26,913 nt of DNA from an uncultured Collinsella sp. (GTDB lineage Bacteria > Actinomycetota > Coriobacteriia > Coriobacteriales > Coriobacteriaceae). The stretch lies in contig UQTR01000021.1 of assembly GCA_900544065.1 (NCBI GenBank), positions 1 through 26,913 on the forward strand, in the 5' to 3' direction. How positions within the stretch are numbered: position 1 is the first letter of the stretch; each line of letters begins with the position of its first letter. This document shows, in pieces, positions 14,790-23,081 of this stretch. Under the pieces are notes generated by a model. The model saw only the letters and a list, made by a program, of their open reading frames with translations. It ran no database searches and was not told where the DNA came from. Position numbers and translations under genes: made by a program.

Positions 14790-15581
14790 CTAAATATCCC
14801 CTCGGTTCTCAAAATCCGATTCCCAGTAATTAAATCCGCGCAGGTAAGCGGTCTTTTCGTAACACAGGCAGTACTTGGAGACCGCCGTGAGCTCCGCCGC
14901 GCCCGGCGGTACCATATCGCGCACCAGCTGCGGGCAAAACTCGGTAAACTTGACCTCCATCACAAGCTTGCCGGGCTCCAGCACGGGCAACGCGGGCAAG
15001 GTCGCGTCAAAGATGTCAAAACTTCCCACCGCGGCGCGCACGTTCATGTCAAACGTGATGCGCACGGTGCCTTCGTCCATCACCCACGGCTCGCGCTCGT
15101 AGTCCACGATGGTCCGCGGGCGCATCATGTTGCAGATGCACTCGATGTAGAACTCACGGCAGAGTTGGTGGGGGCTCCTCAGCAAAAAGTCGTAGTCGCC
15201 AGCCAGAATCTGCTCAAACTCACCACGCGTGAGGGGCGCATCCTCTTTGTAGATCCAGCTGCCGTACTTCTTTTTGCGCTCGAGCTTAATCACCTTGTCG
15301 CCGCCGTTATAGATGCGCACGCGATACTTTTTGCGCATGAGAATACCGGCGTCTTTTTCCTCGTAGGCCGAGTTGCAGTAGTCGTCAAAGTACAGGCTGC
15401 GAATGGTGTAACCGCCCACCCGCGCATGCTTGTCCAGCTTAAAGACAGGCGCCATGCGACAGGCCAGCGCGGCGTGCTCGCCCTCGTTAATGAGGTACTT
15501 GAGCTCGTGGCGGTAACGCTCCTGCGTGGTTCGCGCGGGCGGAGCCGCCAGACGCTCAAGCAGCGCGCTAGCCCTCAGCAT
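14790..15581 (-). CDS. VTC-domain (polyphosphate polymerase-like) protein
   Basis: 263 aa from ATG 15581, which has GGAGGAC 5 nt upstream; this start overlaps the end of cotH by 14 nt, while the upstream ATG at 15608 lacks such a site. The tunnel-fold signatures are clear: RYRHELKYLIN at the start, YTIRSLYFDDYCNSAYEEK, RKKYRVRIYN and VIKLERKKKYGSWIYKE (the basic residues that line the polyphosphate tunnel in yeast Vtc4). Later come TVRITFDMNVRAA and the acidic VMEVKF strand that carries the metal ligand. In yeast this fold makes polyphosphate from ATP; bacterial homologues are mostly unstudied. It lacks an SPX domain. The company of CotH and DUF4956 suggests an envelope-linked phosphate transfer function rather than a storage role (inference). 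Confidence 0.88.
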   Translation of the reverse strand: MLRASALLERLAAPPARTTQERYRHELKYLINEGEHAALACRMAPVFKLDKHARVGGYTIRSLYFDDYCNSAYEEKDAGILMRKKYRVRIYNGGDKVIKLERKKKYGSWIYKEDAPLTRGEFEQILAGDYDFLLRSPHQLCREFYIECICNMMRPRTIVDYEREPWVMDEGTVRITFDMNVRAAVGSFDIFDATLPALPVLEPGKLVMEVKFTEFCPQLVRDMVPPGAAELTAVSKYCLCYEKTAYLRGFNYWESDFENRGDI

Positions 15582-17337
15582 ACGTGTCCTCCACGACCTT
15601 GCCGCCATCTTGCACGTAAAAACACTTCATGCCGTACTGCTTGCCGTCGTCGGTAACGTAATAGTCAAACGCATCTTGCGTATAGCCGTCGGAGTTGGTG
15701 GCACGCACGCGCACAAAGTACTGGCCGGTATCGGGCGCATCGCACGTTACCTCCGGCAGCAGCACGTCCTCAGCCTTAAAAAGCACGTCGCTTATGGCAT
15801 AGTCGCGCGCAAGCTCCACGGTATAGCGAATATCGCGCGCCTTAAAGTCGTACGACGCGTCCCAATTCACGAGCAGCTTACCGTTATCGATCTGCGGCAC
15901 GCCAATGTAGAACGGCATGGGCTTTTTATAGCTCTCGCGAAAGCTCTTATAGTTCTCCTCGATCTCGGACGGAATCGCCGCGGCAATCTGCTCGTATTCG
16001 TCCTTGGTCACGGGCAGATTCTCCAAGTCGGGCGCAGCAAAGACGAGCGGCTCCGTGACCTCGCGATAATGCTCGATCATCTTGCTCAGGCGCCCTTCGG
16101 TCAAATACGAGCGCAGGTCCTTGACGGCGCTATCGAGTTCGCTGCGGAACGACTTGCTGCACAACGCACGGTTAAACAGCACGTTGCCCCAGTAGTTGCT
16201 CACGCCGCGCTCCCAGCTCGCATAATCCGAGAACCCCGTCAGGCTCAACTCGAGTTTGCGCAGCATGCCGTCGTTGTCCCAATCCAGGATGTACCAGACC
16301 TTGGAGTTAAGCGGGCTGTACAGATAGCAGTTACGGTTCTGCGTATCGCAATTGCCCGTCAGAATCTGAAACGCCATCCAATAGACCAGGTTCTCGGTAT
16401 CGAAGTAGGTGTCGAGCACGTCGTCGATCTTTTGCGTATCGTCGTTGAGCGCATCGAGCATATCGATCAACTTGGTATGGTCCGAATCGCCCTTAATCTC
16501 GAGCATGCCCTCAAAGGCCGTCTGGTTATAGTCGGGGTCATCCGCCAGCTTGATGGTGTCTTCGAAGCGATGGAAATCGAAGCTGTTCACCTTGTACAGA
16601 TGCCCGCTCTTATCCAGACCGTGGGCCTTGAGCGCCGTCTTGTTGAGCTGCTCGACCTGCGTAAACAGGCCGTAGTCCTCAAAGGTGTCGTTGGATTTTT
16701 CGGTCTGGTCGCACACCCATAAGTGCACAAACTGTGTGCGCAGGCCCATCATCTGAGGAATCCCGCGAATGAGGTCATAGGCCATCTTGTTGCGAAAGCG
16801 CATGCCCTCGCCCATGTGCTTGTTGAGCGCAATCGCACGCTGCTGGCGCCACGTGCCCTTGCCCTTTTTGAGCTCCACCTTGTAGTTCTTTTGCGTATAG
16901 GTACTCGACGTCTGACCGCGCACCAGCACCGTGGCGTTGGGTGCCTCCTCGCCATAGCCGACCTCGCCAGCAACGGGGCCCTTATCATCGCCAGGCTGCA
17001 GCAGGCCCATAACCTGATAGCGCGTCACGCCCATGTCGGCATAGTCGTAGACCGAGTAGGTATTGATCTCGGCCCAGCTATGATCGGTATTCTCGGAGCT
17101 GTTGCCGCGCGAGACCGTCAGGTACATGCATACGATGCCCGAGTCATCGTAGACCTCGTACAGCTCATCCTTGTCGCGAAGATGCTTGGTCTCGCTAGAC
17201 GCATCGGCCTTTTTAATCTTGCCTTGCTTCTTGGTCTTTTTTGTCGAGGATTCGTCCTGCGAAGAGCAGCCCGAAAGCAGCAATGTGCCGGCAGCCGCCT
17301 CAATCAAGCGGCGACGCGATATCATCCTATCGGTCAT
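15568..17337 (-). CDS. CotH kinase-like lipoprotein
   Basis: 589 aa from ATG 17337; the ATG overlaps the pelG stop by 11 nt (ATGACCGATAG), consistent with translational coupling. An Arg-Arg-rich n-region, a hydrophobic stretch and the lipobox LLSGC predict an exported lipoprotein, followed by a Lys/Ser-rich linker. The CotH domain shows RGQTSSTYTQKNYKVEL, the active-site region VEQLNKTALKAHGLD, LTGNCDTQNRNCYLYSP and WYILDWDNDGML (the DWD metal-binding motif, about residue 370 of the mature region). A fibronectin-like C-terminal module follows (KLLVNWDASYDFKARDIRYTVELARDYAI... QYFVRVRATNSDG). CotH proteins are atypical protein kinases in spore coats. In a non-spore-former a cell-surface phosphotransferase is plausible, perhaps acting on the polysaccharide or an envelope protein. 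That substrate is inference. Confidence 0.87.
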   Translation of the reverse strand: MTDRMISRRRLIEAAAGTLLLSGCSSQDESSTKKTKKQGKIKKADASSETKHLRDKDELYEVYDDSGIVCMYLTVSRGNSSENTDHSWAEINTYSVYDYADMGVTRYQVMGLLQPGDDKGPVAGEVGYGEEAPNATVLVRGQTSSTYTQKNYKVELKKGKGTWRQQRAIALNKHMGEGMRFRNKMAYDLIRGIPQMMGLRTQFVHLWVCDQTEKSNDTFEDYGLFTQVEQLNKTALKAHGLDKSGHLYKVNSFDFHRFEDTIKLADDPDYNQTAFEGMLEIKGDSDHTKLIDMLDALNDDTQKIDDVLDTYFDTENLVYWMAFQILTGNCDTQNRNCYLYSPLNSKVWYILDWDNDGMLRKLELSLTGFSDYASWERGVSNYWGNVLFNRALCSKSFRSELDSAVKDLRSYLTEGRLSKMIEHYREVTEPLVFAAPDLENLPVTKDEYEQIAAAIPSEIEENYKSFRESYKKPMPFYIGVPQIDNGKLLVNWDASYDFKARDIRYTVELARDYAISDVLFKAEDVLLPEVTCDAPDTGQYFVRVRATNSDGYTQDAFDYYVTDDGKQYGMKCFYVQDGGKVVEDTYAEG

Positions 17338-18871
17338 CAGGACCTCCCCAACGATTGCGATACACGCGAACCACCGTGCGCTCAAACGCACCATGCGGCT
17401 CGCCCTCTAGACGCAGCTCCTCGTAGCGCTGTTCGGCACGGTCAAGCAAGCGGCCCAGCTCCGTAAAGCGCCCCGTCTTGTCGGTCGCCACAATGGGCTG
17501 CTGGCTCAGAATACGATACGGCAAGTTGGCGGTATAGGTATCGAGCCGCATTAGGGCCACAACAAAAAACACCGCCGCGCCGAGCAAAAAGCCAAAGCCA
17601 TAAAACTGCTGCGGAAAGAACAGCGAGACGACGGTCGCCAGCCCCGCCACGCCCGCGAACAGCCCGGAGGCAAGCACGGCGCCCTTGTAGTCGGTAAAGT
17701 ACAGCAAGATCAGCAGAATCGTATTGCCCACGGCATACAGGCCATAGCCCACGCAAAGCGTGCGAAAATACCCGTGCATCAGGTTGTTGAAGCCCAGTGG
17801 CAGGGCCGAGAGCACCGTGGTCTCGAGCGAGATGACTGCTGCCGTCACAAACAGCTGCTTGAGCGCACAAAACCTCAGCTCCCGGTTGAGCGTGGCGAGC
17901 ATTTCCTCCTCGGCCACCACGATGTCGCCCACCACGCCGCCGTCGTTAAACAGGCTGTAGTAGTCGCGGTAGCGAGGATAGAAGTTGACCTCGACCGACA
18001 CCACAAAGTTGACAGTCGTGACCAAAATGGTCAAAAACGCAAGCAGTGCCGGCACATCATGATAGGGCGCACCGTAAAACAGACCTTTGACCTGCACGCC
18101 AATGGGCCCTGCCCAAATAATCACCAGGTGCGCAAAGAGCCCCAAATTGGTAAACAAGCCCGTGAGCGCCAGCGGCATAAATTGGTCGAGCCAGCGCAAA
18201 AAGAGCCAGGGGCTGCGATCGCTCTGAGGAAAATACCGGTACAGCAGCACCACGTCCCAGGCGAGCATCACACCGTAGCCCAGGGCGATCGAGGCCAGCA
18301 GCCCCTCGACCGGCGGCAGCCCCAGCGCCAGCGCGGCCAGGGCGCACAGGCATGCCACGCCAATGGCCGCGGCAAAGCTGCACAGAATGCCGCGGTAATC
18401 CTTGATGGCCGTGAGATAGCTCATGCCGTTCCAGTTGACGATCATTATGTTGAACAGCCACAGGCACAGCAGCCCCTGCAACAGCGTGGCGCCCGAAAAC
18501 AGCAAAAAGATGCCGTAGAGCACCGTGCCCGCAACGAGCATGATGGCATTGGAGCCCCAAAACGAGGGCAGGATCTCTGTGTCGCGCTCGGCAAAGAGCA
18601 TGTCGGCCAAAAAGCGTGTGACCGGCATGGAGAAAAAGCTCGTGAGCGTAAGCGACGCCAGCAGCGTATAGGTCACCATGCACACTAGCAGATCCTGGTT
18701 GGCGCGTCCCACGCCCCGCAGACCGCACAGCACCAAGATACCCACCTGCAACAGAACGCCCAGCAGCATGGGGCCCGTACACACGATGCCGGCGTAGCCA
18801 TAGGCGCGCATCGTGGCAAACAGACCCTTGCGCCTAAACAGGCGCTTGAGCTCAAAACCGATTCCGGCCAT
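17327..18871 (-). CDS. pelG: PelG-like polysaccharide exporter/flippase
   Basis: 514 aa with about twelve hydrophobic segments, starting MAGIGFELKRLFRRKG, the conserved N-terminus of PelG proteins, which belong to the MOP/Wzx-type flippase superfamily. It is expected to form the inner-membrane pore that moves the growing Pel chain while PelF polymerises it. The C-terminus is a cytoplasmic tail of about 60 residues with many charged amino acids. ATG 18871 has GGAGGTG 7 nt upstream and starts 3 nt after the pelF stop. Its own stop overlaps the cotH start. Full length compared with the Pseudomonas protein (about 450-460 aa) plus the extended tail. Confidence 0.93.
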   Translation of the reverse strand: MAGIGFELKRLFRRKGLFATMRAYGYAGIVCTGPMLLGVLLQVGILVLCGLRGVGRANQDLLVCMVTYTLLASLTLTSFFSMPVTRFLADMLFAERDTEILPSFWGSNAIMLVAGTVLYGIFLLFSGATLLQGLLCLWLFNIMIVNWNGMSYLTAIKDYRGILCSFAAAIGVACLCALAALALGLPPVEGLLASIALGYGVMLAWDVVLLYRYFPQSDRSPWLFLRWLDQFMPLALTGLFTNLGLFAHLVIIWAGPIGVQVKGLFYGAPYHDVPALLAFLTILVTTVNFVVSVEVNFYPRYRDYYSLFNDGGVVGDIVVAEEEMLATLNRELRFCALKQLFVTAAVISLETTVLSALPLGFNNLMHGYFRTLCVGYGLYAVGNTILLILLYFTDYKGAVLASGLFAGVAGLATVVSLFFPQQFYGFGFLLGAAVFFVVALMRLDTYTANLPYRILSQQPIVATDKTGRFTELGRLLDRAEQRYEELRLEGEPHGAFERTVVRVYRNRWGGPDDR

Positions 18872-18874
18872 CGG

Positions 18875-20302
18875 CTACACCTCCTTCTTGGGCAAATTGA
18901 ACGCGCGAGCCGTCTCGTCGTACAGCGCGCGATAGTTGGCGAGCATCTGCTCGTGTAGGTAGTAGGTCGCCACGCGACGCTGGCCGCGCTCCCCCATTTC
19001 CAGGCGGCGGGCACGGCTCGCGCACATGCGCTCCATGGCATCGGCCAGACCCTTGCGATACATGGGCGGGCTCACGAATCCAGCCACGCCAAAGTCGTCG
19101 CCGGGGGCGCCCTCGAGCAGCTCACGACAGCAGCCGACCTCGGTCGTCACGCAGGGGCGACGCGCGCCCAGCGATTCCAACACGCTCAACGGCTGGCCCT
19201 CCGAGATACTCGTCAAAATGGTAAAGTCGAGCTTTTCCATGTACTCGACCACGTCGACGCGACCGGTAAAGATCAAGTCACGCACGCCCAATGTCTGCAC
19301 CAACGCATGGCACTCGGCGCCATATTCCTCGTCGTCCACGCCACCCATAATATGCAGGCGCACGTGCGGCAGGCGCTCATGCAACTCAAAGAAGGCGTAG
19401 ATCATGGTCTTGACGTCCTTGATGGGCGCCAGGCGCACCACCGCGCCAATGTCCACCCAGCCGTCATCGGGCTTTAAGGGTATGTCCTTAAAGCGATCGA
19501 ACTGGATGCCGTTGGGGATGACCAGGCATTTTTCCGCGTCGCAGCCCATGTCGATCTGCGTCTTGCGCGCATTGTGAAACAAGCTCGTCACGCGGAAGGC
19601 GCGGCGATAGATTTCCTCCGAAAGCAAATAGAAAAAGCGAATCCAACGGTCCTTGAAGGACGGCACCACCCAGTCGGCGCGAATGATCTCCTCCTCGCGC
19701 TCGCGCGTATAGATGCCGTGCTCGGTCAGCAATACCGGCGCGTTGTGAACGCTGGAGCCCAGGCTCGCGAGCAGGCCGCCGTAGCCGGTCGAGATGGCGT
19801 GATATACATCGGCCACCGGCACCTCGCTACCCAGCAGATAGAGCACGGGCAGTAGCATTGAACGCATTGTGTGGAAGGCGTCGGAGAAAGGCGTATACGG
19901 GTACTCGGCCAGGCACACGTCGCGGAAGATATCCATAAACGTGCGGCTCTGCAAAAACGAGAGCGGGTGGACGCGGCGGCGCTGGAAGATATCGAACAGC
20001 ACGTCCCAGTCCGGATTGGACAGCGACACAAGCCGGCGCAGCGCCTCGCGCTCACGGTCGTCAAAGTCGACTTCCTCCTGCTCGCCCGAGAGTCGCAGGG
20101 CATCGTCCAGGAACACCTCGTGCACCTCGACGACGTTCTTGGGCAGCTCGTAGACAAACTTGCCGCGATCCTCGGCATGCGCGCCAATCACCCACAGCAC
20201 AAACTCGTGCTCGGGCATGGCCGTGATGTAGCCGTGCATCCAGGTGGACACGCCGCCGTGCACGTAGGGATAGCAGCCCTCGAGCACCAAGCAGATTCTC
20301 AT
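18875..20302 (-). CDS. pelF: PelF-like glycosyltransferase (GT4)
   Basis: 475 aa, cytoplasmic GT-B fold retaining glycosyltransferase. The N-terminus MRICLVLEGCYPYVHGGVSTWMH is the PelF signature. The C-terminal Rossmann domain has the GT4 donor-site residues Arg290 and Lys295 (VVRLAPIKD) and the E-x7-E pair Glu368...Glu376 (SISEGQPLSVLES). PelF uses UDP-sugars (UDP-GlcNAc/GalNAc in Pel of Pseudomonas) to build the chain exported by PelG. The ATG overlaps the upstream deacetylase stop in an ATGA junction. Confidence 0.95.
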   Translation of the reverse strand: MRICLVLEGCYPYVHGGVSTWMHGYITAMPEHEFVLWVIGAHAEDRGKFVYELPKNVVEVHEVFLDDALRLSGEQEEVDFDDREREALRRLVSLSNPDWDVLFDIFQRRRVHPLSFLQSRTFMDIFRDVCLAEYPYTPFSDAFHTMRSMLLPVLYLLGSEVPVADVYHAISTGYGGLLASLGSSVHNAPVLLTEHGIYTREREEEIIRADWVVPSFKDRWIRFFYLLSEEIYRRAFRVTSLFHNARKTQIDMGCDAEKCLVIPNGIQFDRFKDIPLKPDDGWVDIGAVVRLAPIKDVKTMIYAFFELHERLPHVRLHIMGGVDDEEYGAECHALVQTLGVRDLIFTGRVDVVEYMEKLDFTILTSISEGQPLSVLESLGARRPCVTTEVGCCRELLEGAPGDDFGVAGFVSPPMYRKGLADAMERMCASRARRLEMGERGQRRVATYYLHEQMLANYRALYDETARAFNLPKKEV

Positions 20303-22179
20303 CGGTCGCCGCCCTCCTTGCGCTCGATCGTCACGGTTTTGTCCGTCGCTTTGACTAAGTACAGGTTGCCCGTCAGGTGCGTCATCTCGCCACCGGACAC
20401 CGTACCCGGCTCGCCGTTATTGGCGCGGAGCATAAGCCATGCCTCATCGTGGAAGTTGCCCGGATTGAGCGTCCAGGCATCGTCGCTCGTATCCACGCTC
20501 ACCGTCACGGATGCAAATCGCTGAATAGCGCCCGAGCACTCCGAACCCGTCTGGCGGCGCAGATCGGGAGCGGACTTGGTCAGCCAGTCCAGGTAATCGA
20601 TCAGGCCGCCCTTGTAGACCTCCCAGCCTTCCTTGGCGCCGCGGTCGGGATCGAGCAGATCGTCAGGATGCATAAAGTGCGTGCTCACGTAGTGCATGTT
20701 GAGCTCGGACACCGCGGCGAGACGCATGTAGGAATCGTCGACCATGCCGCCCGATACAATGCGCGGCTGTTCCACGATGCCATCGCTTGCCACGCCAAAT
20801 TCCTGCACGTAGGGCAGGTCGGTTCCGTCCTCAAAATACGTACTGGCAATGGTCTTAATGCGCGGCACGTCCTCGCCAATGATCTTGCGGGCGCGGGCCG
20901 AAAGGATATTCGACGGCGGCACATAGACCGAGCCGTGCGCATTGGGCAGGACGTCGTCTTGGAAGGCTATGAGTTCGTTGAGGGCCGCAACCAACGTGTC
21001 CTTATTCTTCCATGTTTTGTAGTCATACAGCGTGCCATAGTCGGTATCCGAGAGGGCCAACGGCTGATGGTTATACCCATGAAAGCCCAGCTCTCCGCCC
21101 ATCTGCAGCAGCATGCCGCCAAAGTAGCGAAACTGCGTGGTATCGGGCTGGCGCGCGGGCTTAGTCTGGTTAACCACGTCCTCGTAGTTCTCGATCATCA
21201 CACCGGTGTAGCGAATGTCGTATTGCTGTGCGAGCTTTTGCAGATCGGGCCACCACACCTTGGCATAAAAATCGGCGATAGAAAGGCCGTAGTCGCGTTT
21301 GATGTACGTGCCGTCGCCCGAGGGAACGGGGCTCGGGAAATCGTCCAGGTAAAACACCGCGCTATTGATGACCGGATAGGCCGTGGCATCGCCCAACAGG
21401 CTCACGGCCGCGGCATAGAAACCGCGCATGACCTTGTCGTAGATGCCGATATTGCACACCACGGTACGGCCGCTGCCACAATCGCTCGACCAAATAAGCG
21501 GAGTACCCGTGTCGCCGGTTTTAGCCCACACGCGGGCCGTCTCGCGCAGCGAAACCGAGAGCGACGAATCGAAAGGATCCGAGAGCTCATAACGCTGGCC
21601 ACCGCCGATCATAAAGTCCTCGCTCGGCACGATGCTCTCTGCCGGCGCATATTCATAGCCGGCAGAATCGATGCCCAGCTTGGGACCGATTGCCTGCAGA
21701 TAGCTCGAATTGTCCGGCGTCATGGCGAGCATCAGCGAACCGCCGGCGCTCACCCAGCTCATGATATCGGTCAGACGCGTGCCGAGCCCATCGATCGAAG
21801 GCATCAGTAAAATCACGCGGTCGAAGGATGTGAGGGAAGGAATCGCATCAACACCATCGGTGGCAATATCCACATCGCGGTGGGCAATTTTCATGTCGAG
21901 CAGAATCTGGTCAAACTGCTCTTTGACGTCCTCGACGCCGTCCTGTTCGGTATCGGTAACAACCAGGCACGTGGGCTTTTGGCCAAACATCGCCGAGGAA
22001 GCCGGCACCGCGTCGTTGGCGGCGAGCATGCCCAGCTTGTGCTGCCCGGCGCTGTACTGCACACCGGCGCGCTCGATAAACAGCACGGCCGCCATGGCGA
22101 TAAAGACCGCCCATACCACGAGCAGCCCTATCCAGCGAAAATGGCCCGCACGCTCGCGGATATGTTGCACCACGCTCAT
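20299..22179 (-). CDS. pelA: PelA-type polysaccharide deacetylase, membrane-anchored (DUF2194)
   Basis: 626 aa. One N-terminal membrane segment (about residues 16-35) anchors an extracytoplasmic protein. The first half (about 70-260) is a flavodoxin or glutamine-amidotransferase-like fold (FDRVILLMPSIDGLGTRLTDIMSWVSAGGSLML), as in DUF2194 proteins. The second half is a CE4-like deacetylase with YLDDFPSP (Asp279-Asp280) and HGYNH (His367, His371), the expected metal-binding Asp-His-His set. A C-terminal beta-rich part follows. It lacks the GH166 hydrolase domain of Gram-negative PelA, matching the shorter Gram-positive form (PelA-DA). Predicted to remove acetyl groups from the exported GalNAc/GlcNAc polymer. 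ATGA overlaps at both ends. Confidence 0.9.
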   Translation of the reverse strand: MSVVQHIRERAGHFRWIGLLVVWAVFIAMAAVLFIERAGVQYSAGQHKLGMLAANDAVPASSAMFGQKPTCLVVTDTEQDGVEDVKEQFDQILLDMKIAHRDVDIATDGVDAIPSLTSFDRVILLMPSIDGLGTRLTDIMSWVSAGGSLMLAMTPDNSSYLQAIGPKLGIDSAGYEYAPAESIVPSEDFMIGGGQRYELSDPFDSSLSVSLRETARVWAKTGDTGTPLIWSSDCGSGRTVVCNIGIYDKVMRGFYAAAVSLLGDATAYPVINSAVFYLDDFPSPVPSGDGTYIKRDYGLSIADFYAKVWWPDLQKLAQQYDIRYTGVMIENYEDVVNQTKPARQPDTTQFRYFGGMLLQMGGELGFHGYNHQPLALSDTDYGTLYDYKTWKNKDTLVAALNELIAFQDDVLPNAHGSVYVPPSNILSARARKIIGEDVPRIKTIASTYFEDGTDLPYVQEFGVASDGIVEQPRIVSGGMVDDSYMRLAAVSELNMHYVSTHFMHPDDLLDPDRGAKEGWEVYKGGLIDYLDWLTKSAPDLRRQTGSECSGAIQRFASVTVSVDTSDDAWTLNPGNFHDEAWLMLRANNGEPGTVSGGEMTHLTGNLYLVKATDKTVTIERKEGGDR

Positions 22180-23081
22180 CGGGCCTCCTCTCCTTCACGC
22201 CAAAATGCCAGCCTTTCGCGATTTTCGGCATTCAAATACACATGCTGCTCGTCAATCGCGTCGATTACACGCCGTACCGCTTGCCCATCGCGACGAGTCA
22301 CAGCCAAGCGCAAGCAGAGCATCCACACGTCCTGCTCGTCTGACGCATCGATCACCAACTGGCTAGCGACGTCCTCTGCCTTATCAATCTCGCCGGCATC
22401 GGCCAGCGCCGTGGCATAGCGAATGCGCATCGCAAACCCGTCCCCACGCTCGCAACGACGAGCGAGCAAGCGTGCATACTGTTGACGCTGAATCTGCGCC
22501 ACGCGGCCCTCTGCCAAACCCGAGTCCAGATAGGCGCCCAAAAAGTCGCAATACGCATCCAGGTTATGCGAACTGGGATCGGTCTTAAACGCGCGCTCCA
22601 ACTGCTGCAGCTTAAGGTCGGACTCCTTGGAAATCTGCGCCACCGCGGTCGCGGCATAGTGCGCGACCTCAACATCGTCGTTAAGTTTTGCTGCCTGCAA
22701 CTGTGCCAGATACGCATCTGGATCCTCGGTAAGCATGGAGAGCATAAGGCGCCGGCGATCACCCGGGTCGTTGACGATCAGTGCTTCCTCGAGCGGCACC
22801 ACGCCATCATCGCCCTCGCGTCCCTGCACGAGCATGCTGCGATGCATGTCATCGTTAATGCGCAGCGTCTCCAGCGTGGCGTCCTTGAGGTCCGCGCCAA
22901 ACACGGCGCTACGCACCGAGAGCAGCACCACGAGCAACGGGCCCCACAGCGGTACGAGCACCATCACGGCAAGCATGTGCCCTCGAACCGGCAGCAAGCC
23001 CAGTTTCATAAGCGTCCACAGCACCAGACAAACCAGCGCATGAAGTAATAGCAGTACGGCAGCAACGACAAGCGAGATCAA
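22176..23081 (-). CDS. pelE: PelE-like membrane TPR protein
   Basis: 301 aa from TTG 23081, which overlaps the pelD stop (TTGA) and has a GGGGGAG site upstream. Two N-terminal membrane helices (about residues 3-25 and 35-57) are followed by an all-helical C-terminal half with TPR-like repeats (DPDAYLAQLQAAKLNDDVEVAHYAATAVAQIS; HNLDAYCDFLGAYLDSG; IRYATALADAGEIDKAEDVA). PelE proteins have exactly this layout and hold the PelD-PelF-PelG synthase complex together. Sequence similarity in this family is low, so the call rests on topology and position between pelD and pelA. Confidence 0.85.
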   Translation of the reverse strand: MISLVVAAVLLLLHALVCLVLWTLMKLGLLPVRGHMLAVMVLVPLWGPLLVVLLSVRSAVFGADLKDATLETLRINDDMHRSMLVQGREGDDGVVPLEEALIVNDPGDRRRLMLSMLTEDPDAYLAQLQAAKLNDDVEVAHYAATAVAQISKESDLKLQQLERAFKTDPSSHNLDAYCDFLGAYLDSGLAEGRVAQIQRQQYARLLARRCERGDGFAMRIRYATALADAGEIDKAEDVASQLVIDASDEQDVWMLCLRLAVTRRDGQAVRRVIDAIDEQHVYLNAENRERLAFWREGEEAR

